Below are positions 35,442 through 45,504 of a stretch of 64,000 nucleotides of DNA, piece after piece. The DNA is from Hemileia vastatrix. Its lineage: Eukaryota > Basidiomycota > Pucciniomycetes > Pucciniales > Zaghouaniaceae. The stretch spans positions 33,259,683 through 33,323,682 of the forward strand of contig JASXTE010000002.1 of assembly GCA_030280995.1 (NCBI GenBank), read 5' to 3'. The position numbers and the translations under genes are program-made. Within the stretch, counting starts at the first letter, position 1; every line of letters starts with the position of its first letter. The notes below the pieces were generated by a model. It did not search any database and had not been told where the DNA came from. It saw only the letters and a list, made by a program, of their open reading frames with translations.

Positions 35442-37514
35442 CACAGGGGGGGGAAAATGAGGACTTGCAATCAAGTCGTTTTTCAGGTCTTCTGGAGTAA
35501 TCTTTGGAGTAATCTTGTAGGGGTGGGTATGAGTGAAAAAATTTCAAGTAAATATTTTGAAAATTCTTTTCTACTTCCTCCCTCTTTTTGTTCCTTGAAA
35601 TCATGACCTCAAGAAGGAAGAAAATTAATTAATTCTTTTTTCAATGTTGATGAATCTTGCATATCTTAAAAGAGACATACTATAGTTATATAAATATCTA
35701 TATAAAATAATCAAAATATATTCATACTGAACTTATTTCATGGACACACAATAAATATTTAATATAGATGTAAAGGACATATTAAACTTTGATGCACATT
35801 TCATTTTTAGTATTTATTGATCATCTTTATTAAAAATGAATTTATGATAAAAATTTATTAAATTTTATATAAAATAATGATTATCTACTTATTTTGCGCA
35901 TGAGGAGCTGTAAAAGAATATTATAGTTCTGCTCATGAATTTTTAATTTATAAATATATATTTAATTATCTGGTGCAATGATTCAACTGCTATGTCTTCT
36001 ATTACAGAGGTAGGAAAAAAAAAGAAAGATGTTATATCCCCAAAAAATATTTTTTACAAAAAAATAACTACAGCTTTTTATTCATGATTTTATATCTATC
36101 ATACATCAAATTTTGTAAAAAAAAATATTTGTGACCTGAAATGACATTTTTTTAGAAAAAAAATCATATTAGTTGTTAATTTTTGAAAAATGAGAAAAAT
36201 AAATATACTTATCCCCTTGATGATTCAGAAAATTTTTTTTTTGCAAATTATTCTGAAAAATAAAAGTGGAAAAAACTACAATATCATACCACATTAAATT
36301 CTTTAAATTTAATGGAATATTTTAAAAAGATTTTTATAAAGTAATAGACTCATTAGCAATTTTTCACTTTCAATTTTTCTTTGTTTTCTATGAAGTTTGG
36401 TTTTTCTGTTTTTCTCATCTTGCATTTTCAATTCTTTAATAAACTTCAGTATGTGACATGCTTTTGATACCAATATCTTGTTTAAAGTTAGTGTAACAAG
36501 TGATTTTGAGGATTTAATTGTAAAAAATTGATTTATTTAAATTTTTTTCCCATGGTTTGAAGTGCTAGATATGGTGTTCACTAATTTTTCACCACATTTA
36601 TTTTATATTATTTTTTCCTTTTTTCTCCTTTTCAAATTATTTTTACCTAACTCAGAAATTTTTGCTTATCAGAATTCACAAGTTCTACTATTACTTCTGC
36701 ATAAATCATAAATTAAGGCATCTTGATGTAGTTGATGCATCACATTTTGTTTGTTCCAATAAAATATTTACATTAGTTAAGTTTTTTTAACAATTTTGTG
36801 GTGATAATTCATCACCTCTATTTATTTATTTTTTTTGGTGGATGAAAAAAATGGAAAATGAGGTGAAGAATTATATAAGGTGAATTCAAAAATGTTTTTC
36901 AATCATTCAGTCAGCTTAGAAAAATTTTTATTAAATGATAGTCTTGCCAAAATACATATACCGGGAAAATACTTTATCTTTAAGGCAAAATTTTTTTTTA
37001 AAAAAATGAATCATTGTATTGGGTAGTCTTAAATTAAATTTTCTATATAATGTCTTTACTATTTAAATTAAATATGCAGAGAAAGAAATCACTTTTAAAA
37101 TTCCTGTAACAGCTCCTCTGTATCCTCCTTTTTTCCCTTTTAATCCCCTCTTTTGCCCCTGCTGGGGCTTGAGTTACTCAATGGGGTGTTAAATCTCTTC
37201 TACTTGCACAATTTTTTTTACCTCTTGAACCCCCTCCTTCTCTATCAATTTTTCTTTTTTTTCCCTACAAGCCCTCCTTTTAAATTTATTTATAACAATA
37301 CTCATTGTCTTTTTCATCCTCTGAAATTACTCATTTTCTATACTAGCCCCTTGCCCCACCCAATATTTTTCCCTTCACTCTACTGTCTTACACAGTCCCT
37401 TACATCCCCCCAGTTTCATTAAAAAAAGGTCTTTAGAAACATTAAATTATATGTGATTCAGTTTTCTAATGCACTGAGTTAAAGAGAAGAAAAAAGTGCA
37501 ATGAAAATACTGAG

Positions 37515-37559
37515 GTCATGTGCAAGGAAGTGTCGCCGCGACACTTTCCTGCACGTGAC
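37515..37559. other. Hairpin H1 with CACGTG arm
   Basis: 21-bp arms (GTCATGTGCAAGGAAGTGTCG and its near complement) surround a 3-bp loop with three mismatches. GC- and CpG-rich in an AT-rich setting. The right arm contains GCACGTGAC, an E-box/G-box-like core. Confidence 0.75.
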
Positions 37560-37617
37560 TTGTGTTTTCAAGGCCCAGAGTCAATTTTTTGAGTGAAGGG
37601 GAGGAAAAAAACTGAGA

Positions 37618-37660
37618 TCACGTGCAGCTAAGTGATGCTGCGACACTTTGATGCACGTGA
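37618..37660. other. Hairpin H2, diverged direct copy of H1
   Basis: Arms TCACGTGCAGCTAAGTGATG and CGACACTTTGATGCACGTGA surround a short loop. It lies about 103 bp after H1, each preceded by AAAATACTGAG or AAAACTGAG, so the pair arose by duplication of a roughly 100-bp unit. Confidence 0.7.
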
Positions 37661-38900
37661 ATTGAAAATTTAAATGAGTAAGTACAAAATACATTAGAGG
37701 GGTGGTATAAGACATCAGGCCAAATGAAAAAAGAGTTTCTAAAGAACTTTTACCATAAAATGTGGGGGTGTGAGAGTGTAACTTGGTGACAAGCAGGATT
37801 TATGGGAGGCAAGCTGGGAAAGGCCGGTGGAGAAAAATGTAAAATGTAGAGGTGCAATAGGGATCCTGAGGGTGAAAAAAAGATCTTTGCAGGGGTAAAT
37901 GAGGGATTGTAAAGAAGTGGGGGGTAATTCAAGAAGAAAAAATAGGATTTGGGGGGTAGAACGGGGAATTCAAGACAGTGAAAAATTGGGGAAGTGTGAT
38001 CTTTGCAAAAAAAAATGTATGGGATTTATGTAACTGGGAGAGGACACACTGGGGAATGATAGTTAAACATATAGAATGAAGTGTATATAAGAGTACAAAG
38101 TAGGATACAATGAATGCTTTCAAGGTTTTTTTGGTTTTATTATTAGTGGAGCACAAAGAGTGAGTGGAGAAAGATTCTATAACTAAGGGGGGTAGATTTT
38201 CTTTGATTAATCTACCTGAGGTCAAAAAATAAAAAATGGGCCTCAAAGAATGGGAAAGAAATCATCCACTCTTGTTGAAAATTTATATTAAAAATGACAT
38301 AAATTTAAAATTATTTTTTAATACGCCTATGGAATCTGGCCAATATTTTCTTTCATTATTCATGAATAATGGATATAAAATTTAGATGAAAAATAAATAT
38401 TTTTTTCATTAAATTTGAGCAATAATTTTTACTTTGTACTAATTATTTTTCATTTTCTACATATTTCAATATTTCATTATGTGGAAGTGGATTGAAGTAC
38501 ATATAGTATGGAAATTTGAACCAGATAATAGGGGGTGTCAGTTCTGGCAAATCCGCACTTAAATTAAGTGCGGATTTCAAACCAAATCAGCACTTACAAA
38601 TCAGCACTTAAATTTTGCAAAAAAGTCACTTATTTCAAAAAAGGGTGTCAGTTATGACCTCAAATCAGCACTTTTTTCCCGTTTTTTTTCACAACCACAT
38701 TTTGGCCACAAAACATCCCTTCATTTCTTACCCCATCCCTGTCACATGTGACACACTGACCTTCCTTGCTACCTACCCATCAATCCTCGGCACACACCCC
38801 TTCCTGACATTTTCAATATTTTGACCAGGCATGTTTACATTCTTTTTTACTTATTTCTTCTACTTTTTAATCTTTTTTCTTGTTATGTGCCAGTTTCATA

Positions 38901-38987
38901 ATGCCTCCCAGACATTCCAAATCTCAAAAGGTAACTCAAAAATCTGCTTCGTCACAAAAGTCTCCTCGTAAAGCAAGGATTACATAG
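38901..38987 (+). pseudogene. Myb/SANT partner gene stub in Harb-3 (28 codons)
   Basis: MPPRHSKSQKVTQKSASSQK matches the start of the 8625 gene, then a TAG stop follows at 38985-38987. Sequence coding for the SANT region is absent. This position next to the left terminus is the usual site of the second Harbinger gene. Confidence 0.75.
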
Positions 38988-39071
38988 AAAAAAAATCAGT
39001 GACTTTTTCTATTACTTACAACTGTTTTTACAGAATTGAAAACTATGTTTCAGCTAATATTTTATGGAAGT

Positions 39072-39103
39072 GAACTCTGTTCTTCGCCCGAAGAACAGAG
39101 TTC
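39072..39103. other. Perfect 15-bp inverted repeat with 2-bp loop
   Basis: GAACTCTGTTCTTCG, then CC, then its exact complement. It lies between the Myb stub and the transposase 3' end, near the place where the Myb gene has been deleted. It may be a fold at the deletion junction or a terminator-like structure. Confidence 0.85.
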
Positions 39104-39517
39104 ATCCTCCTATTTTCACACTCTGTTTGCACCAATCTCCATCCCTTTCAATTCTATCAACACATGCTTGTCTTCCCTCCCCATGCCTTTCGCTATCCTC
39201 CCAGCCCCATTGTATGCCATCCTCTTTTGATCCCCATTTCACCCCTCTCAACCTCTCCCAGACCCTTTTCTTCATTTAAAATGCCTCGGAACCCTTAATC
39301 TTCCCTTCCAACTCTTTCCCAACCTTTGAGTGACTGAAAAAATATGCGTTTGCTGAAAATATGCGATTTCATGTTGAGTTGATGAAAGAAAACACAGAGA
39401 GAAAAAAAAATAAGACTTTAACAGCAAATTCAAAAACCAAAAAAATATGCAAAAAAATTTACCATTCTCAGTGAATAATACATGCAAATTGATAATTTGA
39501 AGAGAAAGAGAAAAAAA

Positions 39518-40777
39518 TTAAAATTGCGTTGAAAAATGTTGGAGTGTTATTGGAAGGATTTTCGCCCTTATACTAGTTGATTGAGAAATAGAAGTGTTGG
39601 ATATAGTCGGAGGTGAATCAACTTGTTCATCTTCATACAGCTCTAACCATTGATCTTTGAGGTCAGCAAGTAGGTTATGAAGTATAGTGCAACACAGAAT
39701 CCAGTTGATCACCGCCTCCATTTCAGATTTATTTCTAAGAGGACTTCTTAATTCCCTTAAACTAGAAAAACGGCCTTTCAAGATTCCAATAGAATGTTCA
39801 ATACGGACTCTTGACTTTGCCAAATGATTGTTGAATTTGGCATTTTGACTGTCTTCTGAAGCTGCTCCCCGAAAAGCAGGAAGTACATACTTTCCATTCT
39901 CATAAGCAGAATCTGCAAGAAGATACTGATTTTCATCAAAGAATTTTTCAGGTTCATTTGAAATATGCATTCTTTGGAAGACGTAGGAGTCATGACATGA
40001 GCCAGGATAGCCAGCAAAGAATGATATAAATTTTTTGTTTACGTCACATATAAGCTGAACGTTAATTGAATATCTATAAAGAAGATATATTTGTTTGTGT
40101 TAGTTTCAAGGAGGATGAAAGGAGTTAAAAATAATCTACCTCTTTTTACGGTCAAAGTAATTGTTTCCACCTTGAGCAGGTTTCTGGCTCAAAGGAATAG
40201 TAGTACCATCAACAAAACCAATACATCCTGGAAAGCCCTCTGCTTGCATAACCTGAGATGATTCAAGTCGCTCTTCTTTTGTTGGCCAGGTGAGAAGTTG
40301 AGATTCCAAGGAGTTGATGGCAGTGATACATCGTTTGGTATAAGTGTTAACTGAACCATACCCTAAATCAAAGACATTTTCTAAACGTTTCAAAGCGGCT
40401 CCATTACCATTTGAACCCAAACAACATAGTGTGATGGCCAATTGAATTGAAGGATGTTGTTGTTCTTTTTGAGAATTATTGTGAAATATGGGATGATCCT
40501 GAATAAGCTCAAGCAATTTAAGGAAACATTCCTGAGAAGTCCTGAACAGCCATCTAAAACTGGGTGTAGATAGTTTAAGAAGTGTTTGGATGGTGTACTT
40601 GGGGGTATGAAGTACTTGAGGCTTTCTGGGAAGAAGGTAACGTTTCCTGGCCATTTTTGATAAAACGACAAAATCTTCTTCTAGATCAGAATCGGAATCA
40701 GAGTCCAAGAGCAGTTCAAGCGCCATGAAAGTCATTGCTTTATGTAATTTATCACGATTTGAAAGTGAGGAAGGCAT
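39518..40777 (-). CDS. PIF/Harbinger DDE transposase, two exons, 397 aa
   Basis: Exon 1 is 40777-40140 and exon 2 is 40073-39518, joined across a 66-bp intron (GTAGAT...TTATAG). The spliced frame is 1194 nt including the stop, with no internal stops. The N-terminus has an acidic run (DSDSDSDLEED, residues 25-35) and helical segments. The DDE domain follows: Asp190 in GFVDGTTIP, Asp267 in LLADSAYENG, Glu305 in RVRIEHSIGILKGRF, matching the HARBI1/DDE_Tnp_4 family. The family cuts and pastes elements by their terminal repeats, with a Myb-like partner that this copy lacks. It may still make a working enzyme. Confidence 0.88.
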
Positions 40778-41441
40778 GACTCTTATATGATATGATATGA
40801 AGATGTAAATGATGTATGATGTTTTGGGTTATGAAGTGTTATGCTGTGGAGTGCTGCGTATGAATGGGATGATGCTGACAAATCAGTGAAATGGGACTTG
40901 ATGGTGAAATCAGCACTTTTGGTTGAGAAAGTGCGGATTTGAGTGAAATAAGTGACTTATTTCATTTTGAAATCCACCAGTATTGGGGCTAGTGTGTTTT
41001 GGAAATCCGCACTTATTTAAGTGCGGATTTGGTCAAATTTAAGTGCGGATTTGTAAGTGCGGATTTGCCAGAACTGACACCCCCTAATATGTGTAAAAAA
41101 AGAGTTGAACAAATATAAATATTTTTTGGAACTTAAGAAGTCTATAATAATCAAAATAAAAATATTTTAAAGTGGCCAAAAATTTGATATAAATTAATAA
41201 AAAAAAATTATCAGAACATATATTAAGAAATGAAATTGAAAAAATTAATAATGGTCTATTTTAAAGAAATGAGATAAACTTCTTTACTTTTATCATGCAT
41301 CAGACCTGTATATAGCATCAAAAATTTGTAAAAAAGATGAGTTTAAGCCTACCCAGACATATAACCAGGTTACAATAAGGTTAGTCCAAAATTCAAAAAA
41401 ATGACTCGCCTACCAGTCCTACTTTTTTTCCCCCTTTGAGT

Positions 41442-42100
41442 ACTGTACATTCTGTCACTGAAAGAAAACCTTTTGAGCTCTAGCTAGTTTATGTCCCAAA
41501 TACTCCTGCTGAAATTCTCATTAATAAATTACCAAAGTTGGAACTTCATCCTGGTGTAAAATCTTTTATTCAAATGAAAAAACTGTGCAGAAAACATGCT
41601 CAAATTTTTGTTGATAAGGCATTTGAATATGAAAAGAAAAGATGAGATATATCCCACAAAGAATACACATTTAAAATGGGTGATGAAGTACTGATATCTA
41701 CAGTCCACTTCAATTTACAAGGAAATAACAAACTAAAAGATACTTTTGTAGGACCATTTGTTGTTAGAAGAATGGTTGGTGATAATGCAATAGAGGTAGT
41801 ATTGTATTCTCCATATGGTAGAAAAAATCTTTTTTTTTCCATTTTCTACTTAAACCTTATACTTCCAACAGTGACTTATTTCCTAAAAGAAGGGGAAGAC
41901 CTAAGAAAAACCCTCAGGAGGTCACAGAAACTGCAGAAATTGATAAAATTCTCAATTAAAGAATTATCACTTTTGAGAAAGGTACTGAATATTTATTGAG
42001 ATATAAAAATAAATCATCTGATAATGATACTTGGTTACCTGTAAAAGAAATTCTTAACCACTCTACTCTTTTGAAAAAGTATAAAAAGGAAAAATCTTAG
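41442..42100 (+). pseudogene. gypsy-2 integrase C-terminus and chromodomain, frameshifted
   Basis: This resumes the integrase after the insertion (STVHSVTERKPFEL) and continues with LPKLELHPGVKSFIQ. The segment 41676-41840 (MGDEVLISTVHFNLQGNN, then FVGPFVVRRMVGDNAIEVV) matches gypsy-1 closely. A chromodomain remnant (EYLLRYKNKSSD, DTWLPVKEI) ends at TAG 42100. Stops and a frameshift near 41845 and 41960 disable it. Confidence 0.85.
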
Positions 42101-42131
42101 CATTTTTTATATTTTTTTTAGAGTGAGGGAG

Positions 42132-43383
42132 TGTCAGCCAGGCTATACTGAGAGTCAATTAAAATCTTATGTTAAATTACAATAAGAGACAAATTGTATT
42201 TAAATATATACAAATTAAATATTATATTAAAATAAAGTTATACAACAATATTTTTTAAAATAAAATGTTATATTAATTCTATTATTATATATAATGTATA
42301 TACATTTAAATAAAATATAAAAGTATCTTCTATAAAATGGTTGGAATATTTATATGTAATTAATGGTTTTAAATAAATAATTAATTAATTACAATTTTTT
42401 ATAATTAATAACACCAACTTATAATGTAATCAGTTAATTATTTAATTATATACATATTAAATCATAAAAATAAATACTTTACAATCAGAAATGATTGAAC
42501 ACTCTTTTTACTCACAATTGGGGCCAATAAATCAATTAATAAATCAAAACAAGTAAACATTTTATATAAATTAATTATTTTAATAACATATTGATTTTAT
42601 TAAAGATACTTACTTTTCTAAATTTCAATAATTATTATACTAGTACAAGTAGTTAATTTACTTACTCATTATTGTTTTAAACTATATTAACTAAGTATAA
42701 AAAATTTTATGTCACAAATATTATAATATTCTTGTTTCACTGAAAATTGGATTTAATACAACATAACAAAAATTTAATGTGTTTTGTAATTACTATAGTT
42801 GCATTTTTATGTTGTTTACCAAATCAGTATCCTAGTTAGACTATTACATTGTTACAGGGTTTAAAGGGTGGATACATTGGGTTTCTTTTATTCTGTTTTA
42901 GTAAATAGTTACATAGCAACCCTTAATTCCTTGTTACACTTTATTTCAATTGATTCCTTTCTTTTACTCTGTATATACAATTAGTGAAGTCTCAGAGGGC
43001 CTCATTTACCTATATGAAGGCTTTGCTTTCTCACTTTGTAGTCTGCATTAATTACATTACCTTAAAATTTACAGTTTACATTTTTGTTGCAAATATAAGT
43101 TTCTTTCTTACAATTTTATTACTGTGATTAGAATACTAAAATTTGAGAATAAATCTATATACAAGGTTGCTTTAAGAGAAGTTTAAGTGTTTGAATTTGT
43201 TTTATTATTGTAGAGAGAATAAAACTTACTTACTTGTTGAAATTAAATACTCATGTCTAATAGTTGTTTTTAAACCTTTATTTTCCTTATAAATTTATGT
43301 AGTTAGTTTTTCATTTCTTCTTCTTCTTCTTCTTCTTCTTTTTTGGCTGTATATTCCTTATTCTTCTAGATGACCAGCTGACA
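42132..43383 (+). repeat. gypsy-2 3' LTR
   Basis: It starts TGTCAGCCAGGCTATACTG just after the polypurine tract GAGTGAGGGAG and ends GACCAGCTGACA. A TATA-like region near 43010 (TACCTATATGAAGGC) and a TTC run at 43315-43340 match the LTR split by gypsy-1. Confidence 0.85.
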
Positions 43384-43647
43384 ATTCAAGAGAGGGACAT
43401 AAGGTCAAAAAAATTAATGTAATAAAAGTAAGTGTAAGAAAAATCATTTGAAACCATGAGAATTTTTTTTTTCAAAGGAAAAAATTGTAAAAAAAATAGC
43501 AAAATAATAATAATAAAAATCATTTCTTCAAGAAAAAAAAGTTTTTTTTTTAAATCCCGTGCTTGCAAGATATTTTTCTTACACTTAATTTTTCTCACAC
43601 ATATTTTTTTGCACATATTTTTCTCACACATATTTTTCTTTCCTTAT

Positions 43648-44237
43648 CACCACAAAAAAAAACATCTAGCACCTGCTAGCAGGTTCCAACCTTTCAATCC
43701 ATTTGTGATTCAAGCATAACTCAGATTTGATACTGCACAAGCTAGCATGCTCAGTGTTCAGTGTTCAGCACTAGACACCAAGTAAGATATTTCCAACAGG
43801 GATATCCAGCACAAGTTAGGGATATTTTATGGAGGGACATAAGGTCAGAAAAATATTTGTAAGTAAAATGTGTGCAAAAGAAATATGTGAGAAAAATATG
43901 TTGCAACACAGGAAATTTTGTTTTTTTTTCAATTTTTTCTTCTCAAAAATATAATATTTTACTTATTTTTTAATTTTTTACTTTTTCTTTACAATTTTTT
44001 TTTGAAAAACAAATCTCATGCTTGCAAATGATTTATCTTACACTTGCTTTTCTTGCACTTACATTTCTTACATATATTTTTCTGAACTTATCTCCCTCCC
44101 TAAAACATCCCCGTTTGGTATATCTTACTTGATGCATAGTGCAGTCTTCTCAGAAGAATTACAGCAGAGTTAAAACTGAATCAAATCAAAGATAGGGATC
44201 TGCACCTGCTATCAGGTGCCCACATTTTTTTCTGGTG
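43648..44237. mobile_element. M1b: 214-bp CACTA-type MITE, itself interrupted by element A
   Basis: Termini CACCACAAAAAAAAACATC and its mirrored CACCAGAAAAAAATGTGG are flanked by the duplicated trinucleotide TAT (43645-43647 and 44238-44240). Subtracting element A (373 bp) and one 3-bp duplicate leaves 214 bp, exactly the length of M1a. Confidence 0.85.
43769..44141. mobile_element. Element A: 373-bp CACTA MITE with CAG duplication
   Basis: The left terminus CACTAGACACCAAGTAAGAT mirrors CACTATGCATCAAGTAAGAT at the right end. CAG is duplicated (43766-43768 and 44142-44144). Inverted core halves carry GGAGGGACATAAGGTCAGAA and its complement. No ORF. Confidence 0.88.
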
Positions 44238-44927
44238 TATGTCACTCCCTACAATATCCTCAACTCGCTCATAAATATCCCCATTGGGATATCTTACTTG
44301 GTGCGTAGTGAGAGTAAGTGAAAAAAACTTACAAAAACATTTTCATGGTAAAAAATGAACTAAGCATCTACCTAACCTCAAGTGCAAAAAACAATTTCTA
44401 TGTAACCATTACACTACATGACAAAACGAACTTGCACTATGCACCAAGTAAGATATCCCTGATGGGGATGTCCAGTGCAAGTTGGGGATATTTTAAGGAG
44501 GGACATAAGGTCAGAAAAAGAAATGTAAGAAAAATAAGTGCAAGAAAATTAAGTGTAAAAAAATCATTTGCAACAATGAGAATTTTTTTTTTCAAATAAA
44601 TTGTAAAAAAAAAAATGAAATAAAAATCATTTTTTTGAGAAAATAAAAATTAAAAAACAAAATTTCCCATGGTTGCAAGATATTTTTCTTACACTTATTT
44701 TACTCACATATTTTATTTGCACATATTTTCCTGACACATATTTATATTGCACATATTTTTCTAACATATATTTTTCTATCCTTATGTCCTCCCTAAAATA
44801 TCCCCAACTTGTTCTGGAAATCACCATCAGGGATATCCAGCGCAAGTTAGGAATATTTTAGGGAGGGACATAAGGTCAGAAAAATAAATTTAAGAAAATT
44901 AAGTGCAAGAAAAACAAGTGTGAGAAA

Positions 44928-45407
44928 TGATAAGATTAAACAAATGTTAGATTTATGAATTTAATAGACAAGTGGACAAAAGGGACAATTGGACATGGAC
45001 TGTGGACTAGAGAAAGAACAAAATATTTTACCTGATAAGATTAAACAAAAGTTAGATTTATGAATTAAATGAACAAGTGGAAAAAAGGGACAATTGGACA
45101 TGGACTGTGGACTAGAGAAGGGACAAAACTTAGAGGGAAAAGTATATCAAGAAAGTACAATGAGTCAATAAATAAAATAATATAAAAGAGAAAAGAGTAT
45201 AAATGGATGAAGATAGCAATACACTTCCTTCATCTTTAAATAGTGCTGCTTTATAACTAAGTTAGGTTTTAGCAAAAAGATGCAACGTGCGTAACTAAAT
45301 AGCTATGTTGTCTAAAATTAAATATGAATAAAGATATAAGTCTATATAACTATGGCTACAAGTAGATATAAGTGTATATATATATTAATATGGGGTATAT
45401 ATTTAAA
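44928..45407 (-). repeat. copia-3 3' LTR with a 105-bp partial tandem duplication
   Basis: 45033-45407 is the full LTR. 44928-45032 repeats its terminal part (TGATAAGATTAAACAAATG through GGACTAGAGAAAG...ACC). The TSD lies outside the partial copy, so the duplication belongs to the inserted element or arose from it later. The terminal TG of the 3' LTR is changed to TT. Confidence 0.85.
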
Positions 45408-45504
45408 CCCCCCTGTGCTCAAGACGGCAATGGTTGTAATTGAAGTGATTTTAAGAAATCATGATGCTTTGGACAAGGTAGAGATTTAGTGAGAATGTCA
45501 GCTA

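Larger units (their letters stand above)
35610..38530. other. Non-coding interior of the CACTA-like element
   Basis: AT-rich sequence with pyrimidine-rich stretches (37090-37410). Two CACGTG-containing hairpins are annotated separately. No coding frame is supported. Confidence 0.5.
38531..41084. mobile_element. Harb-3: complete 2554-bp PIF/Harbinger element
   Basis: The terminal inverted repeat begins GGGGGTGTCAGTTCTGGCAA on both sides, followed by ATCCGCACTT and repeated subterminal AAGTGCGGATTT words. TAATA flanks both ends flush (38526-38530 and 41085-41089). It carries an apparently intact two-exon transposase on the minus strand, while the plus-strand Myb gene is reduced to a stub. CpG is well preserved, indicating youth. 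It is nested in the CACTA-like element. Confidence 0.93.
35442..41438. mobile_element. 5997-bp CACTA-like element inserted in gypsy-2 integrase
   Basis: The left terminus CACAGGGGGGGGAAAATGAG is mirrored by CAAAGGGGGAAAAAAAGT at the right. Both are followed by AGGACT..G and GAGTC(G/A)TTTTT. The target AGT is duplicated (35439-35441 and 41439-41441), and removing the element rejoins the frame AYNS-TVHS. CAC termini and 3-bp duplications are the CACTA (EnSpm/CMC) pattern. Apart from nested Harb-3 I see no transposase, so it is non-autonomous. Confidence 0.75.
35286..43383 (+). mobile_element. gypsy-2: truncated chromovirus remnant
   Basis: Integrase fragments at 35286-35441 and 41442-42100 and a 3' LTR at 42132-43383 lie in one orientation. 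Everything upstream of integrase is missing. It is closely related to gypsy-1 in pol but carries a different, longer LTR like the split one at 23481. A 5997-bp insertion separates the two integrase parts. Confidence 0.85.
43389..44310. mobile_element. CACTA-MITE C, cut by gypsy-2 and hosting M1b
   Basis: The core GAGGGACATAAGGTCA...TTTTTCTTTCCTTAT resumes after M1b as GTCACTCCCTACAATATCC and ends at the terminus GGTGCGTAGTG (44310). This is the same family as element A (43769) and element B (44435). The left half ends where the gypsy-2 LTR begins. Core halves are mutually inverted, giving a foldback of about 300 bp. Confidence 0.7.

Noticed and set aside
37153..37422. 89-codon ORF inside the CACTA-like element as a transposase fragment
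   Set aside because: Low-complexity Leu/Phe/Pro composition from a pyrimidine tract; no catalytic motif.
39036..39279. Overlapping ORFs after the palindrome in Harb-3 as a second gene
   Set aside because: The sequence is pyrimidine-rich, lacks motifs and has no similarity to the Myb/SANT frame in Harb-2.
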